A stretch of 64,000 bases of DNA from Halosimplex aquaticum (GTDB lineage Archaea > Halobacteriota > Halobacteria > Halobacteriales > Haloarculaceae). Shown here piece after piece: positions 49,951 to 59,743 of the stretch (position 1 is its first letter; every line of letters begins with the position of its first letter). The position numbers and the translations under genes are program-made. Under the pieces are notes generated by a model. That model ran no database searches. It saw only the letters and a list, made by a program, of their open reading frames with translations, and was not told where the DNA came from. The stretch is from contig NZ_CP118158.1 of the NCBI RefSeq assembly GCF_028747785.1, positions 3,534,001 through 3,598,000 of the forward strand. Direction: 5' to 3'.

Positions 49951-51407
49951 CGGTCGACCTGCCGGCAGCCCTCGACGACCTCGTCGGCGACGCCTCGGAC
50001 GGTAGCGGGTCCGCTCGCGGCCCGGACGCGGCGGGATCGGGCGCTGGCTACGCACCAGATCGAGCCCTGCTCGAGGTCGACGGCGTCTCGGTGGGGTACG
50101 GCGACGTGGAGGTGCTCGACGACGTGTCCCTCGCCGTGGACGCCGGCGAGTTCGTGGGGCTCGTCGGTCCCAACGGCGCCGGCAAGACGACGCTGCTGAA
50201 GGCGATAAACGGCGTGCTCGACCCGAATTCGGGGGCGGTCCGCGTCGCCGGCGAACGTGTCGCGGACCTGTCTTCCTGGGCCGCCAGCCGCCGGATCGCG
50301 ACCGTCCCGCAGGACACGACGGTCGCCTTCGAGTTCGCCGTCGAGGACGTCGTCGAGATGGGGCGGACGCCGTACCACGGCCGGTTCGGCGGCGACCCCG
50401 ACGCGGACGAGGCCGTCGAACGCGCGCTCGACCGGACGGAGACGGCGCAGTTCCGCGACCGCTCGGTCGCGTCGCTGAGCGGCGGCGAGCGCCAGCGTGT
50501 CGTCCTCGCGCGTGCGCTCGCGCAGGGGACGCCCGCGCTCCTGCTCGACGAACCGACGGCGAGCCTGGACGTGAACCATCAGGTGCGGACGCTCGAACTC
50601 GTCCGCGACCTCGTCGACAGCGAGGGGAAGGCCGCGCTCGCGGCCATCCACGACCTGGACATGGCGGCCCGCTTCTGCGACCGGCTGGCCGTCCTCGCCG
50701 ACGGCGACCTGCTCGCGGTCGGGCCGCCCGCGGAGGTCCTGACCGCCGAGCACCTCGGAACCGCCTTCGACACCGACGCGGCGGTCCTGCCCAACCCCGT
50801 GACGGGGACGCCCGCCGTCACCCCGCTCTCGGAACCGGGCGACCTCGACCGGACGGTCCACGTCGTCGGGACTGGCGCGGCGACGGCGCGGACCGTCGCG
50901 GCGCTGGCGGCGGCCGGGGCGACGGTCACCGTCGGACCGGTCCCGGACGGCGACGTGGCGGCCGCGACCGCGCGGGAACTCGCCGCGGAGACGGTGACGG
51001 CGGCGGCGTTCGCGGCGCTCGACCCCGACGCCGAGGCCGAGGCGCGGGACTCGCTGTCGGCGGCCGACGCGGCCGTCGTCGTCGAACCGGTCGCCCCCTC
51101 GCTGGGGGCGCTCGCCAGCGGCCATCCCGCCGTCGTTCGAGTGACCACCGGAGCGGTCGGACCGGCCGCCGCGACCGAGATCGTAGATAGGACCGAAGCG
51201 GTCGACGCCGCCGAGGCCACCGGATCGCCCGATGCGACTGGACTGCTCGATGGGGCCGACCGGACGGACGCCGACACTGCGGACGCCCGGAGCGTCGAAG
51301 CGGCGGGCCCCGAACGGTCGGTCGACGCCGCCGCGGCGGCCACCCCGGACACCGTCGTCGCGGGGATCCGTGCGGCACTCGATCGCCCGGCCGAGGCGGA
51401 CGACTGA
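49947..51407 (+). CDS. btuD: Cobalamin ABC transporter ATPase with C-terminal extension
   Basis: A 486-residue protein. After a 40-residue acidic leader, the ABC domain has Walker [10 protein letters not shown] at about 74-82, Q-loop, [20 protein letters not shown] and the H-loop IHDLD. It is followed by a roughly 210-residue extension. The first part of the extension has a Rossmann-like pattern ([31 protein letters not shown] in part); the last 80 residues are Ala/Asp-rich and low in complexity. Extended BtuD proteins are known in haloarchaea. The extension's role is unknown; ligand sensing is possible. Confidence 0.93.
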   Translation: MTVDLPAALDDLVGDASDGSGSARGPDAAGSGAGYAPDRALLEVDGVSVGYGDVEVLDDVSLAVDAGEFVGLVGPNGAGKTTLLKAINGVLDPNSGAVRVAGERVADLSSWAASRRIATVPQDTTVAFEFAVEDVVEMGRTPYHGRFGGDPDADEAVERALDRTETAQFRDRSVASLSGGERQRVVLARALAQGTPALLLDEPTASLDVNHQVRTLELVRDLVDSEGKAALAAIHDLDMAARFCDRLAVLADGDLLAVGPPAEVLTAEHLGTAFDTDAAVLPNPVTGTPAVTPLSEPGDLDRTVHVVGTGAATARTVAALAAAGATVTVGPVPDGDVAAATARELAAETVTAAAFAALDPDAEAEARDSLSAADAAVVVEPVAPSLGALASGHPAVVRVTTGAVGPAAATEIVDRTEAVDAAEATGSPDATGLLDGADRTDADTADARSVEAAGPERSVDAAAAATPDTVVAGIRAALDRPAEADD

Positions 51408-51498
51408 GCGTCTCCCGGCCGGCGAGCGGTTCCTAATCGTCGGGACCGTGGCAGTCGGTTGACGCAACAGTTATTGGGTGGCGGAGTCACCCCCGATT

Positions 51499-52320
51499 AT
51501 GGCGGACGTGAACAAGCCGACGCTGCTGGTCGCGGGGGGCGGCCTCGTCGCGCTGATAGTCGTCGCAATCCTCGTCGGAGCGGCGCTGACGCAACCGGAC
51601 GCGCCGGTCGTCGGCGACGACTCGACGCCGACCGCCGTGGAAGCGACGGACCTGCCCACGTTGGCGCCCACACAGACCGGATCGGGCACGGGAACCGGGA
51701 CCGTCGCCGGCGGGGGAACGGCGACGGCCACGCCCACGCCGTATCCGACGCTCACGCCGACACCGACGCCGACGGCGACGCCCACGCCGACGCCCGCGCT
51801 GACCGAAGTCCCGGCCGAGTCGTTCGACGAACGGGAGATCGAGCGCCTCGTCGCCGAGTACATCAACGATCGCCGGGCGGAGCGGGACCTCGACCGCCTC
51901 GACTACGAGGGAGAGGGGGTCGACGACCTGATCCAGATGGCCCGCGGGCACAGCGTCCGCATGGCCGACGTGGACAAGGCGATCCACCGGATCGACGGCC
52001 AGACCAGCGCGGACCGGTACCGTGAGAACAGCCTCTACGACCGCTGTCGCTGGTCGACCCAGGACGGGAACGCCCTCGTGACCGCCGACGACAACGCCCT
52101 CGAAGCCGTCGATCGCACCGTCGCGGGCGAGCCGTACCGTCACGACGGCGAGCGCCGGTTCAACGGCAACGAGAGCGCCGTCGCGCACGCGATCGTCGAC
52201 GACTGGTGGAACACGTCGACGTACCGGCCGCGACTGACGCGACCCGGGGCCGACGAGGTCGGCGTCGGCGTCGACATCACCCGCCGTGGTGACGTGTTCG
52301 CCACCGCGAACTTCTGCTGA
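51499..52320 (+). CDS. Secreted CAP-domain protein
   Basis: A 273-residue protein. One N-terminal membrane helix (TLLVAGGGLVALIVVAILVGAAL) is followed by a Thr/Pro-rich cell-wall-type linker (repeats of TPTPTPTAT) and a CAP/SCP domain from about 112 (IERLVAEYINDRRAERDLDRLDYE, ARGHSVRMADVDKAIHRI, WWNTSTYRPRLTRPGADEVGVGV). Catalytic role unproven; family members act outside the cell. GTTATTGG about 30 nt before the ATG may be the TATA element. Confidence 0.88.
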   Translation: MADVNKPTLLVAGGGLVALIVVAILVGAALTQPDAPVVGDDSTPTAVEATDLPTLAPTQTGSGTGTGTVAGGGTATATPTPYPTLTPTPTPTATPTPTPALTEVPAESFDEREIERLVAEYINDRRAERDLDRLDYEGEGVDDLIQMARGHSVRMADVDKAIHRIDGQTSADRYRENSLYDRCRWSTQDGNALVTADDNALEAVDRTVAGEPYRHDGERRFNGNESAVAHAIVDDWWNTSTYRPRLTRPGADEVGVGVDITRRGDVFATANFC

Positions 52321-52397
52321 GCGGTCCGGCGACCCGACGAACTGCGGACCGCGCTTCGATCCGCCCGTTCTGCAAGAATAGCTGCCGCTCGCCGGTG

Positions 52398-52973
52398 TCA
52401 CTCGGCGTGGCGACTGATCTCGTTGAACGCGGCCTCGAAGTCGTGGAACTCGGCGAGCGCCTCGTCGATCTCCTCCCGCAGGCGCTCGGCGCGCTCGCGG
52501 AGGTCGGCGACGTCGTCGCTGGCGTCGAGTTCGGGTTCGGTCTTCTCGGCTTCGAGCAGCGCGATCTTCGACGTGACTTCGAGGTACTCGGTGAGCCGCT
52601 CGTCGTAGCGGGTGGCCGTCAGTTGCTGGTCGATGGCCGCGACGAGGTCGCCCTTCTGGACGGGCTTGCAGAGGTAGTCGTCGAAGGGCATGTCGACGAT
52701 GTCGAAGTCCGGGTCGACGGCGGTGATCATGATGACTCGGGTGTCCAGCCCCCGGTCGCGGATCGCCGAGAGCACGTCGTCGCCCGACACCTCCGGCATG
52801 CGCCTGTCGAGCAACACCACGTCGACCGACTCGTCGACTTCCTCCAGCGCCTCCTCCCCCCCGTAGGCCGTCTCCGTGTCGTAGTCGTCGCGGAGACGAA
52901 GCGCGTACACGTCCGCGACCTCCGCGTCGTCGTCGACGATGAGCACCCGCGGCTCGGGACTCGTCTCGTTCAC
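52398..52973 (-). CDS. HalX-type response regulator
   Basis: A 191-residue protein from GTG. The receiver domain at 9-120 is intact: acidic pocket VLIVDDDAEV, phospho-acceptor Asp in VVLLDRRMPEVSG, Thr in MITAVDP, Lys in YLCKPV. The HalX domain follows (LTATRYDERLTEYLEVTSKIALLEAEK) and ends in a coiled coil. No kinase is adjacent. Confidence 0.94.
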   Translation of the reverse strand: MNETSPEPRVLIVDDDAEVADVYALRLRDDYDTETAYGGEEALEEVDESVDVVLLDRRMPEVSGDDVLSAIRDRGLDTRVIMITAVDPDFDIVDMPFDDYLCKPVQKGDLVAAIDQQLTATRYDERLTEYLEVTSKIALLEAEKTEPELDASDDVADLRERAERLREEIDEALAEFHDFEAAFNEISRHAE

Positions 52974-52997
52974 GGAGAGATATGATGCGGTGATCCT

Positions 52998-53005
52998 ATG
53001 TAAGT
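52998..53005 (-). promoter_or_regulatory. TATA-like element of the HalX gene
   Basis: CTTACATA on the minus strand starts about 30 nt before the GTG start at 52973. Confidence 0.5.
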
Positions 53006-53129
53006 GCGTGGGTGTCGACTACCGCGGCCAGTCAGCCCGTCTGCGTGCGCTGTGCAGCCGCGGGCCGCGGGAACTGCCGGGACACGGCCAAACACAATCC
53101 CTTTGCCGGTACCTTCCCAAGAGCCTGTA

Positions 53130-54071
53130 ATGTCGAGGTGCGACGAGTGCGGCAAACAGGAGAACATGCCGTACCAGTGCCGCCACTGCGGCGGCACGTT
53201 CTGTGCGGAACACCGCCTCCCGGAGAACCACGGGTGTCCGGGCCTGGACAACTGGTCCGACCCCGGCGGCGTCTTCGATAGCGGCTTCGACGACGGCGTC
53301 GCCGACGACTCCGGCGGGGGCGGCGTCCGCGACCGCCTCGGGATCGACACCGGTCCCGGCGGTCCGCTGGCGTACTTCCGCGGGAACATGACCTACGCCT
53401 TCCTCGGCGCGATGTGGCTCACGTTCCTGCTCCAGCACGTCGTCATCCTGGTCGCCGGCGGGGACGTCTACAGCGCCATCTTCACGCTCCGGGCGAGCCA
53501 CCCCGAGTACGTCTGGACGTGGTTCACGTCTATCTTCGCTCACGCGCCGTTCTCGCTGTTCCACATCGGACTCAACAGCATCGTGATATACTTCTTCGGC
53601 CGCATCGTCGAGGACTACGTCGGATCGCGGGATTTCGCGCTCCTGTTCCTCGGGAGCGGTGCGATCGCAGGACTCGCCCAGATCGGATACTACATCGTCC
53701 AGATCGGGGGGATCCCGCAGACGTCGACCGCAGGCGTCCTCGGTGCCAGCGGCGCTGCACTCGCCGTCATGGGCGTACTCACGGTCCTGAACCCGAATCT
53801 CCGGGTGTACCTGTACTTCATCCTGCCCGTCCCGCTGTGGCTGTTGACCGTGGGGTACACCGGCTGGACGGTGTACCAGATCGTCAGCGTCGGTGCGGGC
53901 GCCGGCGGCACGGCGCAGGTCGCGCACCTGCTTGGACTGATCGTCGGCCTGCTCTACGGCCAGCACGTGAAGGGTCGCCACCGCGTCCCGAACCAGCTCC
54001 AGTTCGGCGCCGGCGGCGGTGGCCGCGGTCCTGGCGGACCGGGCGGTCCCGGCGGTCGCGGTCCGTTCTGA
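53130..54071 (+). CDS. Rhomboid protease with N-terminal AN1-type zinc finger
   Basis: A 313-residue protein. Residues 1-40 are an AN1-like zinc finger (CDECGKQENMPYQCRHCGGTFC, EHRLPENHGC in parts). A linker and six membrane helices follow, with the rhomboid features HIGLN, the catalytic Ser in GASGAAL at about 205-211, and the partner His in QVAHLLG. It should cleave membrane proteins within the bilayer. The C-terminus is a Gly/Pro-rich tail. Ends on TGATG, so the endonuclease V start shares one base with its stop. Confidence 0.94.
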   Translation: MSRCDECGKQENMPYQCRHCGGTFCAEHRLPENHGCPGLDNWSDPGGVFDSGFDDGVADDSGGGGVRDRLGIDTGPGGPLAYFRGNMTYAFLGAMWLTFLLQHVVILVAGGDVYSAIFTLRASHPEYVWTWFTSIFAHAPFSLFHIGLNSIVIYFFGRIVEDYVGSRDFALLFLGSGAIAGLAQIGYYIVQIGGIPQTSTAGVLGASGAALAVMGVLTVLNPNLRVYLYFILPVPLWLLTVGYTGWTVYQIVSVGAGAGGTAQVAHLLGLIVGLLYGQHVKGRHRVPNQLQFGAGGGGRGPGGPGGPGGRGPF

Positions 54072-54934
54072 TGAGGATCGTTCACCCCGAGTTCGTCCCG
54101 GACGCGTCGCTCTCCCGCGAGGACATGGAGTCGCTCCAGCGGGAGATCGCAGAGGCCGCCGTCTTCGAAGACGACCTCTCCGTCGATCCGGCGGCGGTCT
54201 GCGGCGACGACGCGGCCGCCACCGACGACGAACAGACGAGTCTCGCCGACGTGGACGCGAGCGGCGATGCGGACGGCGAAGACAGCGAGGACGATGCGGA
54301 CGCGCCCGCCGACTCCCCGCTGGTCGCCGGCGTCGACCAGTCGTTCGTCGACGACCACGCCGTCAGCGCGGTCGTGCTCCTTCGGGGCGGCGAGGTGGTC
54401 GAGCGCGCCTACGCCGTCGAACCGGTCGAGATCCCCTACGTCCCCGGACTGCTGAGCTTCCGCGAGGGAACGGCCATCCTCTCGGCGTTCGACCTGCTCT
54501 CGCGCGACCCCGACATCGCGCTGCTGGACGGCAGCGGGCGCATCCACTTCCGGGAGGCCGGGATCGCGACCCATATCGGCGTCACGCTCGACCTCCCGAC
54601 GGTCGGGGTCGCCAAGAGCCTGCTCTGTGGCACGCCGCGGGAGTCGCTCGACCGGAAGCTCCCCCAGGGCGCACGCGTCGCGATCGAGGCCGACGCGGAC
54701 GTGGAGACGGCCGAACCGGGCACGCACATCGGCGACGCCGTTCAGACGCGCCAGTTCGAGAACTCGGACCGATACGTCAACCCGCTGATCGTCAGTCCCG
54801 GCCATCGCGTCAGCGCCGACACCGCTTCGGACGTCGCGCTGGCCTGTGCGAGCGGGTACAAACTCCCCGAACCCACGCGGCTCGCGGACAAGTACGCAGA
54901 CGACGTGAAAGCCGACGTGCGCGAGAACCTGTGA
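54071..54934 (+). CDS. nfi: Endonuclease V
   Basis: A 287-residue enzyme that nicks DNA next to deaminated adenine (inosine). Motifs: metal-binding Asp in VAGVDQSF, Glu in LSFREGTAIL, Asp in LLDGSGRIHFREAGIATHIG, and TVGVAKSLLCG. A 60-residue acidic insert (about 42-80) between the N-terminal helix and the first core strand is haloarchaeal. The 1-nt overlap with the rhomboid gene implies one transcript; the pairing has no obvious functional logic. Confidence 0.94.
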   Translation: MRIVHPEFVPDASLSREDMESLQREIAEAAVFEDDLSVDPAAVCGDDAAATDDEQTSLADVDASGDADGEDSEDDADAPADSPLVAGVDQSFVDDHAVSAVVLLRGGEVVERAYAVEPVEIPYVPGLLSFREGTAILSAFDLLSRDPDIALLDGSGRIHFREAGIATHIGVTLDLPTVGVAKSLLCGTPRESLDRKLPQGARVAIEADADVETAEPGTHIGDAVQTRQFENSDRYVNPLIVSPGHRVSADTASDVALACASGYKLPEPTRLADKYADDVKADVRENL

Positions 54935-54952
54935 GCGCGCTTCGGACCGTTC

Positions 54953-55516
54953 TCAGGCCCCGTCGAGGACGCCGACGAGCACGAACGTCTCCGAGCGGGT
55001 CGCCCGGAACTCGATAGCGAACCCGGCGTCGCGGAGCGCGGCCGCGGCGTGGTCGGCGTCGTAGCGCTCCTCCACGGGCGGTCCGCTCGCGCCCGCGCCC
55101 TCGGCGCTCCAGTCGACGACAGCGAACTGGCCCCCCGGGCGGAGGACGCGAGCGACCTCGGCGACCGCGGAACCGGGAAGTTCGTGGTACGTCATCGTCG
55201 CGAAGGCGGCGTCCAGCGCGTCGTCGTCGAACGGCAACTCGTCCGCGCCGCTCGTGACGAGCGTGACGTTCTCGGGGACGCCCTTCTCGCGGTAGCGGTC
55301 GTGCATCGCCGCCTGCACGTCGACGGCGTAGACCTCGCCGACGTGGGGCGCCACGTCGTCGGTGTAGAAGCCGGTGCCGCTCCCGAGGTCGACGACGCGA
55401 TCACCGGCGTCGGGGTCGATCGCCCAGAGCAGTTCCTCGGCCGAGCAGTGGCGATAGCGCCGCGCGGCGTCTTCCAGTCTGTCCGCGTCCTCGGCGGGGA
55501 ACGTGTGGTGGCCCAT
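54953..55516 (-). CDS. Class I SAM-dependent methyltransferase
   Basis: A 187-residue enzyme with the Methyltransf_11 plan: motif I VVDLGSGTGFYTDDVA, an acidic post-strand-2 residue in VYAVDVQAAM, motif around ADELPFDDDALDAAF, and VLRPGGQFAVVDW. Start at MGHHTFPAEDADRLED. Substrate unknown. Convergent with endonuclease V. Confidence 0.92.
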   Translation of the reverse strand: MGHHTFPAEDADRLEDAARRYRHCSAEELLWAIDPDAGDRVVDLGSGTGFYTDDVAPHVGEVYAVDVQAAMHDRYREKGVPENVTLVTSGADELPFDDDALDAAFATMTYHELPGSAVAEVARVLRPGGQFAVVDWSAEGAGASGPPVEERYDADHAAAALRDAGFAIEFRATRSETFVLVGVLDGA

Positions 55517-55650
55517 CGCGTCGTCGTTGTCGCCGCGACCTGAAATAGCTCCCGCGCCCGGGCTCCGGACGGCGCGGACCGGGCCGCGGAGCCTCCGAGG
55601 GCGCCCTTGCACGGCGGAGACTTAACTTGCGGGCGCTCGTCGTCGGGAAC

Positions 55651-56481
55651 ATGACGAAGACGGCGCTGATTACGGGGTCCTCGTCCGGGATCGGACGCGC
55701 GACCGCCGTCGACTTCCTGCGGCGGGAGTGGACGGTGTACGCGACGGCTCGCGACACAGACGACGTGGCCGACCTCGCCGAGGCGGGGTGTGAGACGGCC
55801 GAACTCGACGTGACAAGCGACGCCGACGTCGAGCGCGTCGTCGACCGGATCGTCGAGGAGTCGGGGCGCATCGACTGCCTGGTCAACAACGCGGGCTACG
55901 CCCAGTACGGCCCGATCGAGGACGTGCCGGTCGAGGCGGTCCGCGACCAGTTCGACGTGAACGTCTACGGCCCGCACCGGCTCACCCGCGCGGTCCTCCC
56001 GCACATGCGAAAGCGCGGGTCGGGGACGATCGTCAACGTCTCCAGCGTCCAGGGTCGGGTCGCGACGGGCGGCACCGGCGCCTACAGCGGGTCGAAGTTC
56101 GCGCTGGAGGCCATGAGCGACGCGCTCCGCGTCGAGGTCGAGGACTTCGGGATCGACGTCGTACTGGTCGAACCCGGTCCCGTCGCCACGCGCTTCGGCG
56201 ACCGGGCCGAGTCGGAGTTCGACCGTCTGGAGCGCTCGGGGGCCTACCACGACCTCTACAGCGTCCAGGAGGACACGGACGTGCTGGGGAGCGGGAACGA
56301 CTTCGGCGTCCATCCCTCCGAGGTGGCGGCGGTCATCGGCGACGCTGCCAGCGCCTCGGATCCGGACCCGCGCTATCCCGTCGGAACGCTCGCGAGCGTC
56401 ATGATCGCGTCGCGCCACCTCCCCGACCGCTGGCGCGACGCCGCGTATCGACTGGTGCGCTGGGTCGCGACGAAGCGATGA
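55651..56481 (+). CDS. Short-chain dehydrogenase/reductase
   Basis: A 276-residue classical SDR: cofactor motif TGSSSGIG at 8-15, NNAGYAQYG, catalytic Ser in VNVSSVQG, YSGSKFALE, and the PGPV turn after the active site. A C-terminal helix pair (ASVMIASRHLPDRWRDAAYRLVRWV) could touch the membrane. Substrate unknown. The ATG at 55651 directly precedes the conserved first strand. Confidence 0.93.
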   Translation: MTKTALITGSSSGIGRATAVDFLRREWTVYATARDTDDVADLAEAGCETAELDVTSDADVERVVDRIVEESGRIDCLVNNAGYAQYGPIEDVPVEAVRDQFDVNVYGPHRLTRAVLPHMRKRGSGTIVNVSSVQGRVATGGTGAYSGSKFALEAMSDALRVEVEDFGIDVVLVEPGPVATRFGDRAESEFDRLERSGAYHDLYSVQEDTDVLGSGNDFGVHPSEVAAVIGDAASASDPDPRYPVGTLASVMIASRHLPDRWRDAAYRLVRWVATKR

Positions 56482-56508
56482 CTGGCCGCGGACCGGAGGG
56501 GGGCTGAC

Positions 56509-57840
56509 GTGGCCTCGGTGTGCGACCGCGCCGACCTGGCCCGCACCGACGCCCACGAGGTCGTTCTCGACTGCCTCGAAGCCGGGATCGCGGCCGCGCG
56601 GCCCGAGCGCGTCCTCGCCGACGCGCTCTCGCTGTCGGGCGATCAGCTCCGGATCGCCGGCGAGGTGTACGACCTGCACGCCTACGAGGACGTCCTCGTC
56701 CTCGGCGGCGGCAAGGCAGCGGGCCAGGTCGCCGCCGCGCTCGAAGAACGGATCGGCGACGCCGTCGACGGGGGCGTCGTCGTCACCGACGACCCGGTCG
56801 GGACCGAGCGAGTGGAGGTCGTCGAAGGCTCCCATCCGGTGCCGGACGACACGGCCGCCGACGGCGCTCGTCGGATCCGCGAGCGGGCCGCGGCCGCGGG
56901 CGACCGGACGCTCGTCTTCGCGGTGATCACCGGCGGCGGGAGCGCGCTCCTCCCCGCGCCCGCCGGCGACCTCTCCCTGGCGGACGTGCGGGACACGACC
57001 GCCGCGTTGCTGGAATCGGGCGCCGAGATCGCGGAGATCAACGCCGTCCGCAAGCACCTCTCGGCGATAAAAGGCGGGCGGCTGGCGGCCGCGGCCGCCC
57101 CGGCGACGGTCGTCACGCTCGCGTTCAGCGACGTCGTCGGCGACGACCTGGGCGTCATCGCGAGCGGCCCCACGGCGCCCGACCCGACCACGTACGACGA
57201 CGCACTGGCCGTCCTCGACCGCTACGACCTCGCCGTCCCCCCGGAAGTCCGGACGCACCTGCGAGCGGGCGCGGCGGGCGACCGACCGGAGTCGCCCGGC
57301 CCGGACGCGGACTTCGGACACGTGCGCGAGCACCTGCTGGCGGACGCGTGGACGGCCATCGACGCGGCCCGCGCGGTGGCGGAGGGGGCGGGCTACGAGA
57401 CCGCGGTGCTGTCCTCGCGGATCCGCGGCGAGGCGCGCGAGCAGGGACTCGCCCACGCCGCCGTCGCCGAGGAGATCGCGGCGACCGGCAATCCGGTCGA
57501 ACCGCCCGCGGTCGTCCTCTCGGGCGGCGAGACGACCGTGACCGTCCGCGGCGACGGCGCCGGCGGCCCCAACCAGGAGTTCGCCCTCCGCGCGGCCCTC
57601 GAACTCCCAGAGGGGGCCGTCCTGGGTGCCGTCGACACTGACGGACGTGACGGCGGGACGGACGCGGCGGGCGCGCTCGTGGACGGGCAGACGATCGCCG
57701 ACACCGAGGCGGCCGCCGCCGCGCGCGACGCGCTTGCCGACAACGACGCCGAGCCGTTCCTCGCCGACCGCGGCGCGCTCGTCCGGACCGGCCGAACCGG
57801 GACGAATGTCAACGACCTGCGCGTGCTGCTGGTCGAGTGA
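56509..57840 (+). CDS. Glycerate 2-kinase-like protein (DUF4147/MOFRL)
   Basis: A 443-residue protein starting from GTG. The DUF4147 half has VLGGGKAAGQVA, GSHPVPDD, VITGGGSALLPAPAGDLSL, and INAVRKHLSAIKGG. The MOFRL half has VVLSGGETTVTVRGDGAGGPNQEFAL and DTDGRDGGTDAAGA. This is the ADP/ATP-dependent glycerate 2-kinase family of archaeal sugar breakdown. Starts 27 nt after the SDR gene. No other sugar genes are close. Confidence 0.93.
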   Translation: MASVCDRADLARTDAHEVVLDCLEAGIAAARPERVLADALSLSGDQLRIAGEVYDLHAYEDVLVLGGGKAAGQVAAALEERIGDAVDGGVVVTDDPVGTERVEVVEGSHPVPDDTAADGARRIRERAAAAGDRTLVFAVITGGGSALLPAPAGDLSLADVRDTTAALLESGAEIAEINAVRKHLSAIKGGRLAAAAAPATVVTLAFSDVVGDDLGVIASGPTAPDPTTYDDALAVLDRYDLAVPPEVRTHLRAGAAGDRPESPGPDADFGHVREHLLADAWTAIDAARAVAEGAGYETAVLSSRIRGEAREQGLAHAAVAEEIAATGNPVEPPAVVLSGGETTVTVRGDGAGGPNQEFALRAALELPEGAVLGAVDTDGRDGGTDAAGALVDGQTIADTEAAAAARDALADNDAEPFLADRGALVRTGRTGTNVNDLRVLLVE

Positions 57841-57915
57841 CGGCCCGTCCGCCAGACGGCCGTCAGTCTCGACCGGCCGGTAGCTTTTCGGGCGTCTCGC
57901 GGGTAGCGTCGATGC

Positions 57916-58533
57916 ATGAGCGACCCCGCTTCGCTGGGCATCCTCGCCTTCGAGGGCTTCGAGGAGCTGGACGCGATCGGTCCCTACGAGGTGTTCCAGA
58001 ACGCGCGGACGGCGGGCGCGGACTGGACGGTCGACTTGCTGGCGACCGACGAGACCGACCGCGTCACCGCCGCGTACGACCTCCGCGTGGAACCGGACGG
58101 CGCCCTCACTGGCGACGCGGCCCTCGACTATCTCGTCGTCCCCGGCGGCGGCTGGAACGACGGCGACGAGACCACGGGCGCCCGGGCGCTGGCCCGCGAC
58201 GAGCACGTCCTCGACGCGATCCGAGCGCTTCACGACAATGGCGCGGCGGTTCTCTCGGTCTGCACCGGCGCGATGGTGCTGGAAGCGGCCGGCCTGCTCG
58301 ACGGCCGACCCGCCGTCACCCACCGGAGCGCGCTCGACGACCTGCGCGAGACCGACGCCGACGTGGTCGACGCCCGCGTCGTGGACGACGGCGACGTGCT
58401 CACCGCCGGAGGCATCACCGCCGGCATCGACGCCGCGCTGTGGCTCGTCGAGCGCGAGTGGGGTCACGAGATCGCCTTCGACGTCGAGGACGCGATGGAA
58501 TACGAACGCAGCACCGACGTGTACCGCGAGTAG
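57916..58533 (+). CDS. DJ-1/PfpI family protein
   Basis: A 205-residue protein with the GATase1-like fold. The nucleophile is Cys116 in LSVCTGAMVLEAAGLL; LVVPGGGWN precedes it, and THRSALDDL follows. This arrangement (ISH1-like/isonitrile hydratase-like branch) differs from proteases. Activity could be amidase or glyoxalase-like. Start at MSDPASLGILAFEGFEELD. Confidence 0.9.
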   Translation: MSDPASLGILAFEGFEELDAIGPYEVFQNARTAGADWTVDLLATDETDRVTAAYDLRVEPDGALTGDAALDYLVVPGGGWNDGDETTGARALARDEHVLDAIRALHDNGAAVLSVCTGAMVLEAAGLLDGRPAVTHRSALDDLRETDADVVDARVVDDGDVLTAGGITAGIDAALWLVEREWGHEIAFDVEDAMEYERSTDVYRE

Positions 58534-58536
58534 AGG

Positions 58537-59604
58537 CTACTCTTCGAGACACGCCGCGACGACTTTGAGCGCACGCTCGCCGCGCACTTCGTCGGCGAAC
58601 AGCGGGACGCGGCGCACGTCGTGCCCGCGGAAGACGTCCTGCGACCGCGAGAGCGCCTCGCGCTGGACCGACCAGCGGCGCTGGCAGAACTCGCAGTCGT
58701 CGAGGTTCGGCGAGACGAACCAGTCGGCGTCCACGTCGGCCACGTCGGCCAGGTCCTGCATGACGCGGTTGACGACGACGGTCCCGACGGGCACGTCGAA
58801 CTCGTCCAGTCGCGCCAGCAGTCGCTCGGATTCGAGGACCGACAGCTCCTCGGGCACCATCACGACGCGGAAGTCGGTCTGGGTCGGGTCCTGGAGCACG
58901 GCGCGCAACTGCTCGATGCGGTCGCTGAGCACGCGCAGGTCGTCCAGTCCCTCCTCGGGGTCGACGTCCTCGTCGTCGCCGCCGAACATCCCGCCGAGGT
59001 TCTCCATCATCCCGCCCATTCGCTCGCGCAGCGAGAGGATCTTGCCGACCATCGAGTCCATCACGTCGGGGAGTTCGAGCAGTCGGAGCGTGTGCCCCGT
59101 CGGCGCGGTGTCGACGACGACCCGGTCGAATCTGGGGTCGTCCATGTACCGGATGAGCAGTCGGATCGCCGCGGCCTCGTCCGCGCCGGGCATCGACCCG
59201 CCCAGCGGGTCGACCATCTCCTCGCCGGCGTCGCCGAGCATCCCGCCCAGACCGCCGAGTGCCCCGCCGCCGCCGAGTCCGCCGCCGTCGTCGGCGAACG
59301 GGCCGTCTTCCAGCGCGGCCTCGGGATCGATCTCCGCCGCGTAGAGGGGGATTTCCTCGCGGATCTGTGCGGGCTCGGCCGGAATCTCGCTCTCCAGCGT
59401 GTCCGAGAGGGAGTGAGCGGGGTCGGTCGAGACGACCAGCGTCGCCGTGCCGTCGCGGGCGCTCGCCAGCGCCGTCGCCGCCGCCATCGTCGTCTTCCCC
59501 ACGCCGCCTTTTCCCCCGTAGAGGACGTACTCCGGCGCGTCGACTCCGGCGGGGACCGCCGCGTCGTCGATGTCGTCGACCGCTTCGACGTCGATGTCGC
59601 TCAT
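58537..59604 (-). CDS. ArsA/Get3-family ATPase
   Basis: A 355-residue single-domain ATPase. P-loop GKGGVGKT at 31-38, the A-loop STDPAHSL, switch region VVDTAPTGHTLRLL, and a zinc-type pair in CEFCQRRW. The CxxC pair favours Get3-like tail-anchored protein targeting over arsenite transport, and no ars genes are near. A haloarchaeal Gly-rich insert (GGGLGGGGALGGLGGML) lies at about 105-125. A TTCTTATC element is about 33 nt before the ATG. Confidence 0.92.
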   Translation of the reverse strand: MSDIDVEAVDDIDDAAVPAGVDAPEYVLYGGKGGVGKTTMAAATALASARDGTATLVVSTDPAHSLSDTLESEIPAEPAQIREEIPLYAAEIDPEAALEDGPFADDGGGLGGGGALGGLGGMLGDAGEEMVDPLGGSMPGADEAAAIRLLIRYMDDPRFDRVVVDTAPTGHTLRLLELPDVMDSMVGKILSLRERMGGMMENLGGMFGGDDEDVDPEEGLDDLRVLSDRIEQLRAVLQDPTQTDFRVVMVPEELSVLESERLLARLDEFDVPVGTVVVNRVMQDLADVADVDADWFVSPNLDDCEFCQRRWSVQREALSRSQDVFRGHDVRRVPLFADEVRGERALKVVAACLEE

Positions 59605-59743
59605 TGTCTCGGATTGGGCCCGCGCGACGGATAAGAACCCCTCTTTCTGGCCGGGGCGTACCCTCGTCGCGCCCGCTCGGGAGGTTTATGGGGCGTCGCT
59701 ACCGGATTCAACTCCTACTGAGTCTAGACGGCTAAGGCGCGGC

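Noticed and set aside
55192..58467. A 1091-codon open frame antisense to the SDR, glycerate kinase and DJ-1 genes
   Set aside because: Same reason: three recognised families lie on the opposite strand and the antisense product matches no domain.
59677..59743. A TTTATGG promoter-like element on the plus strand suggesting a small gene before the glycosidase gene
   Set aside because: No open frame or structured RNA follows within the short space.
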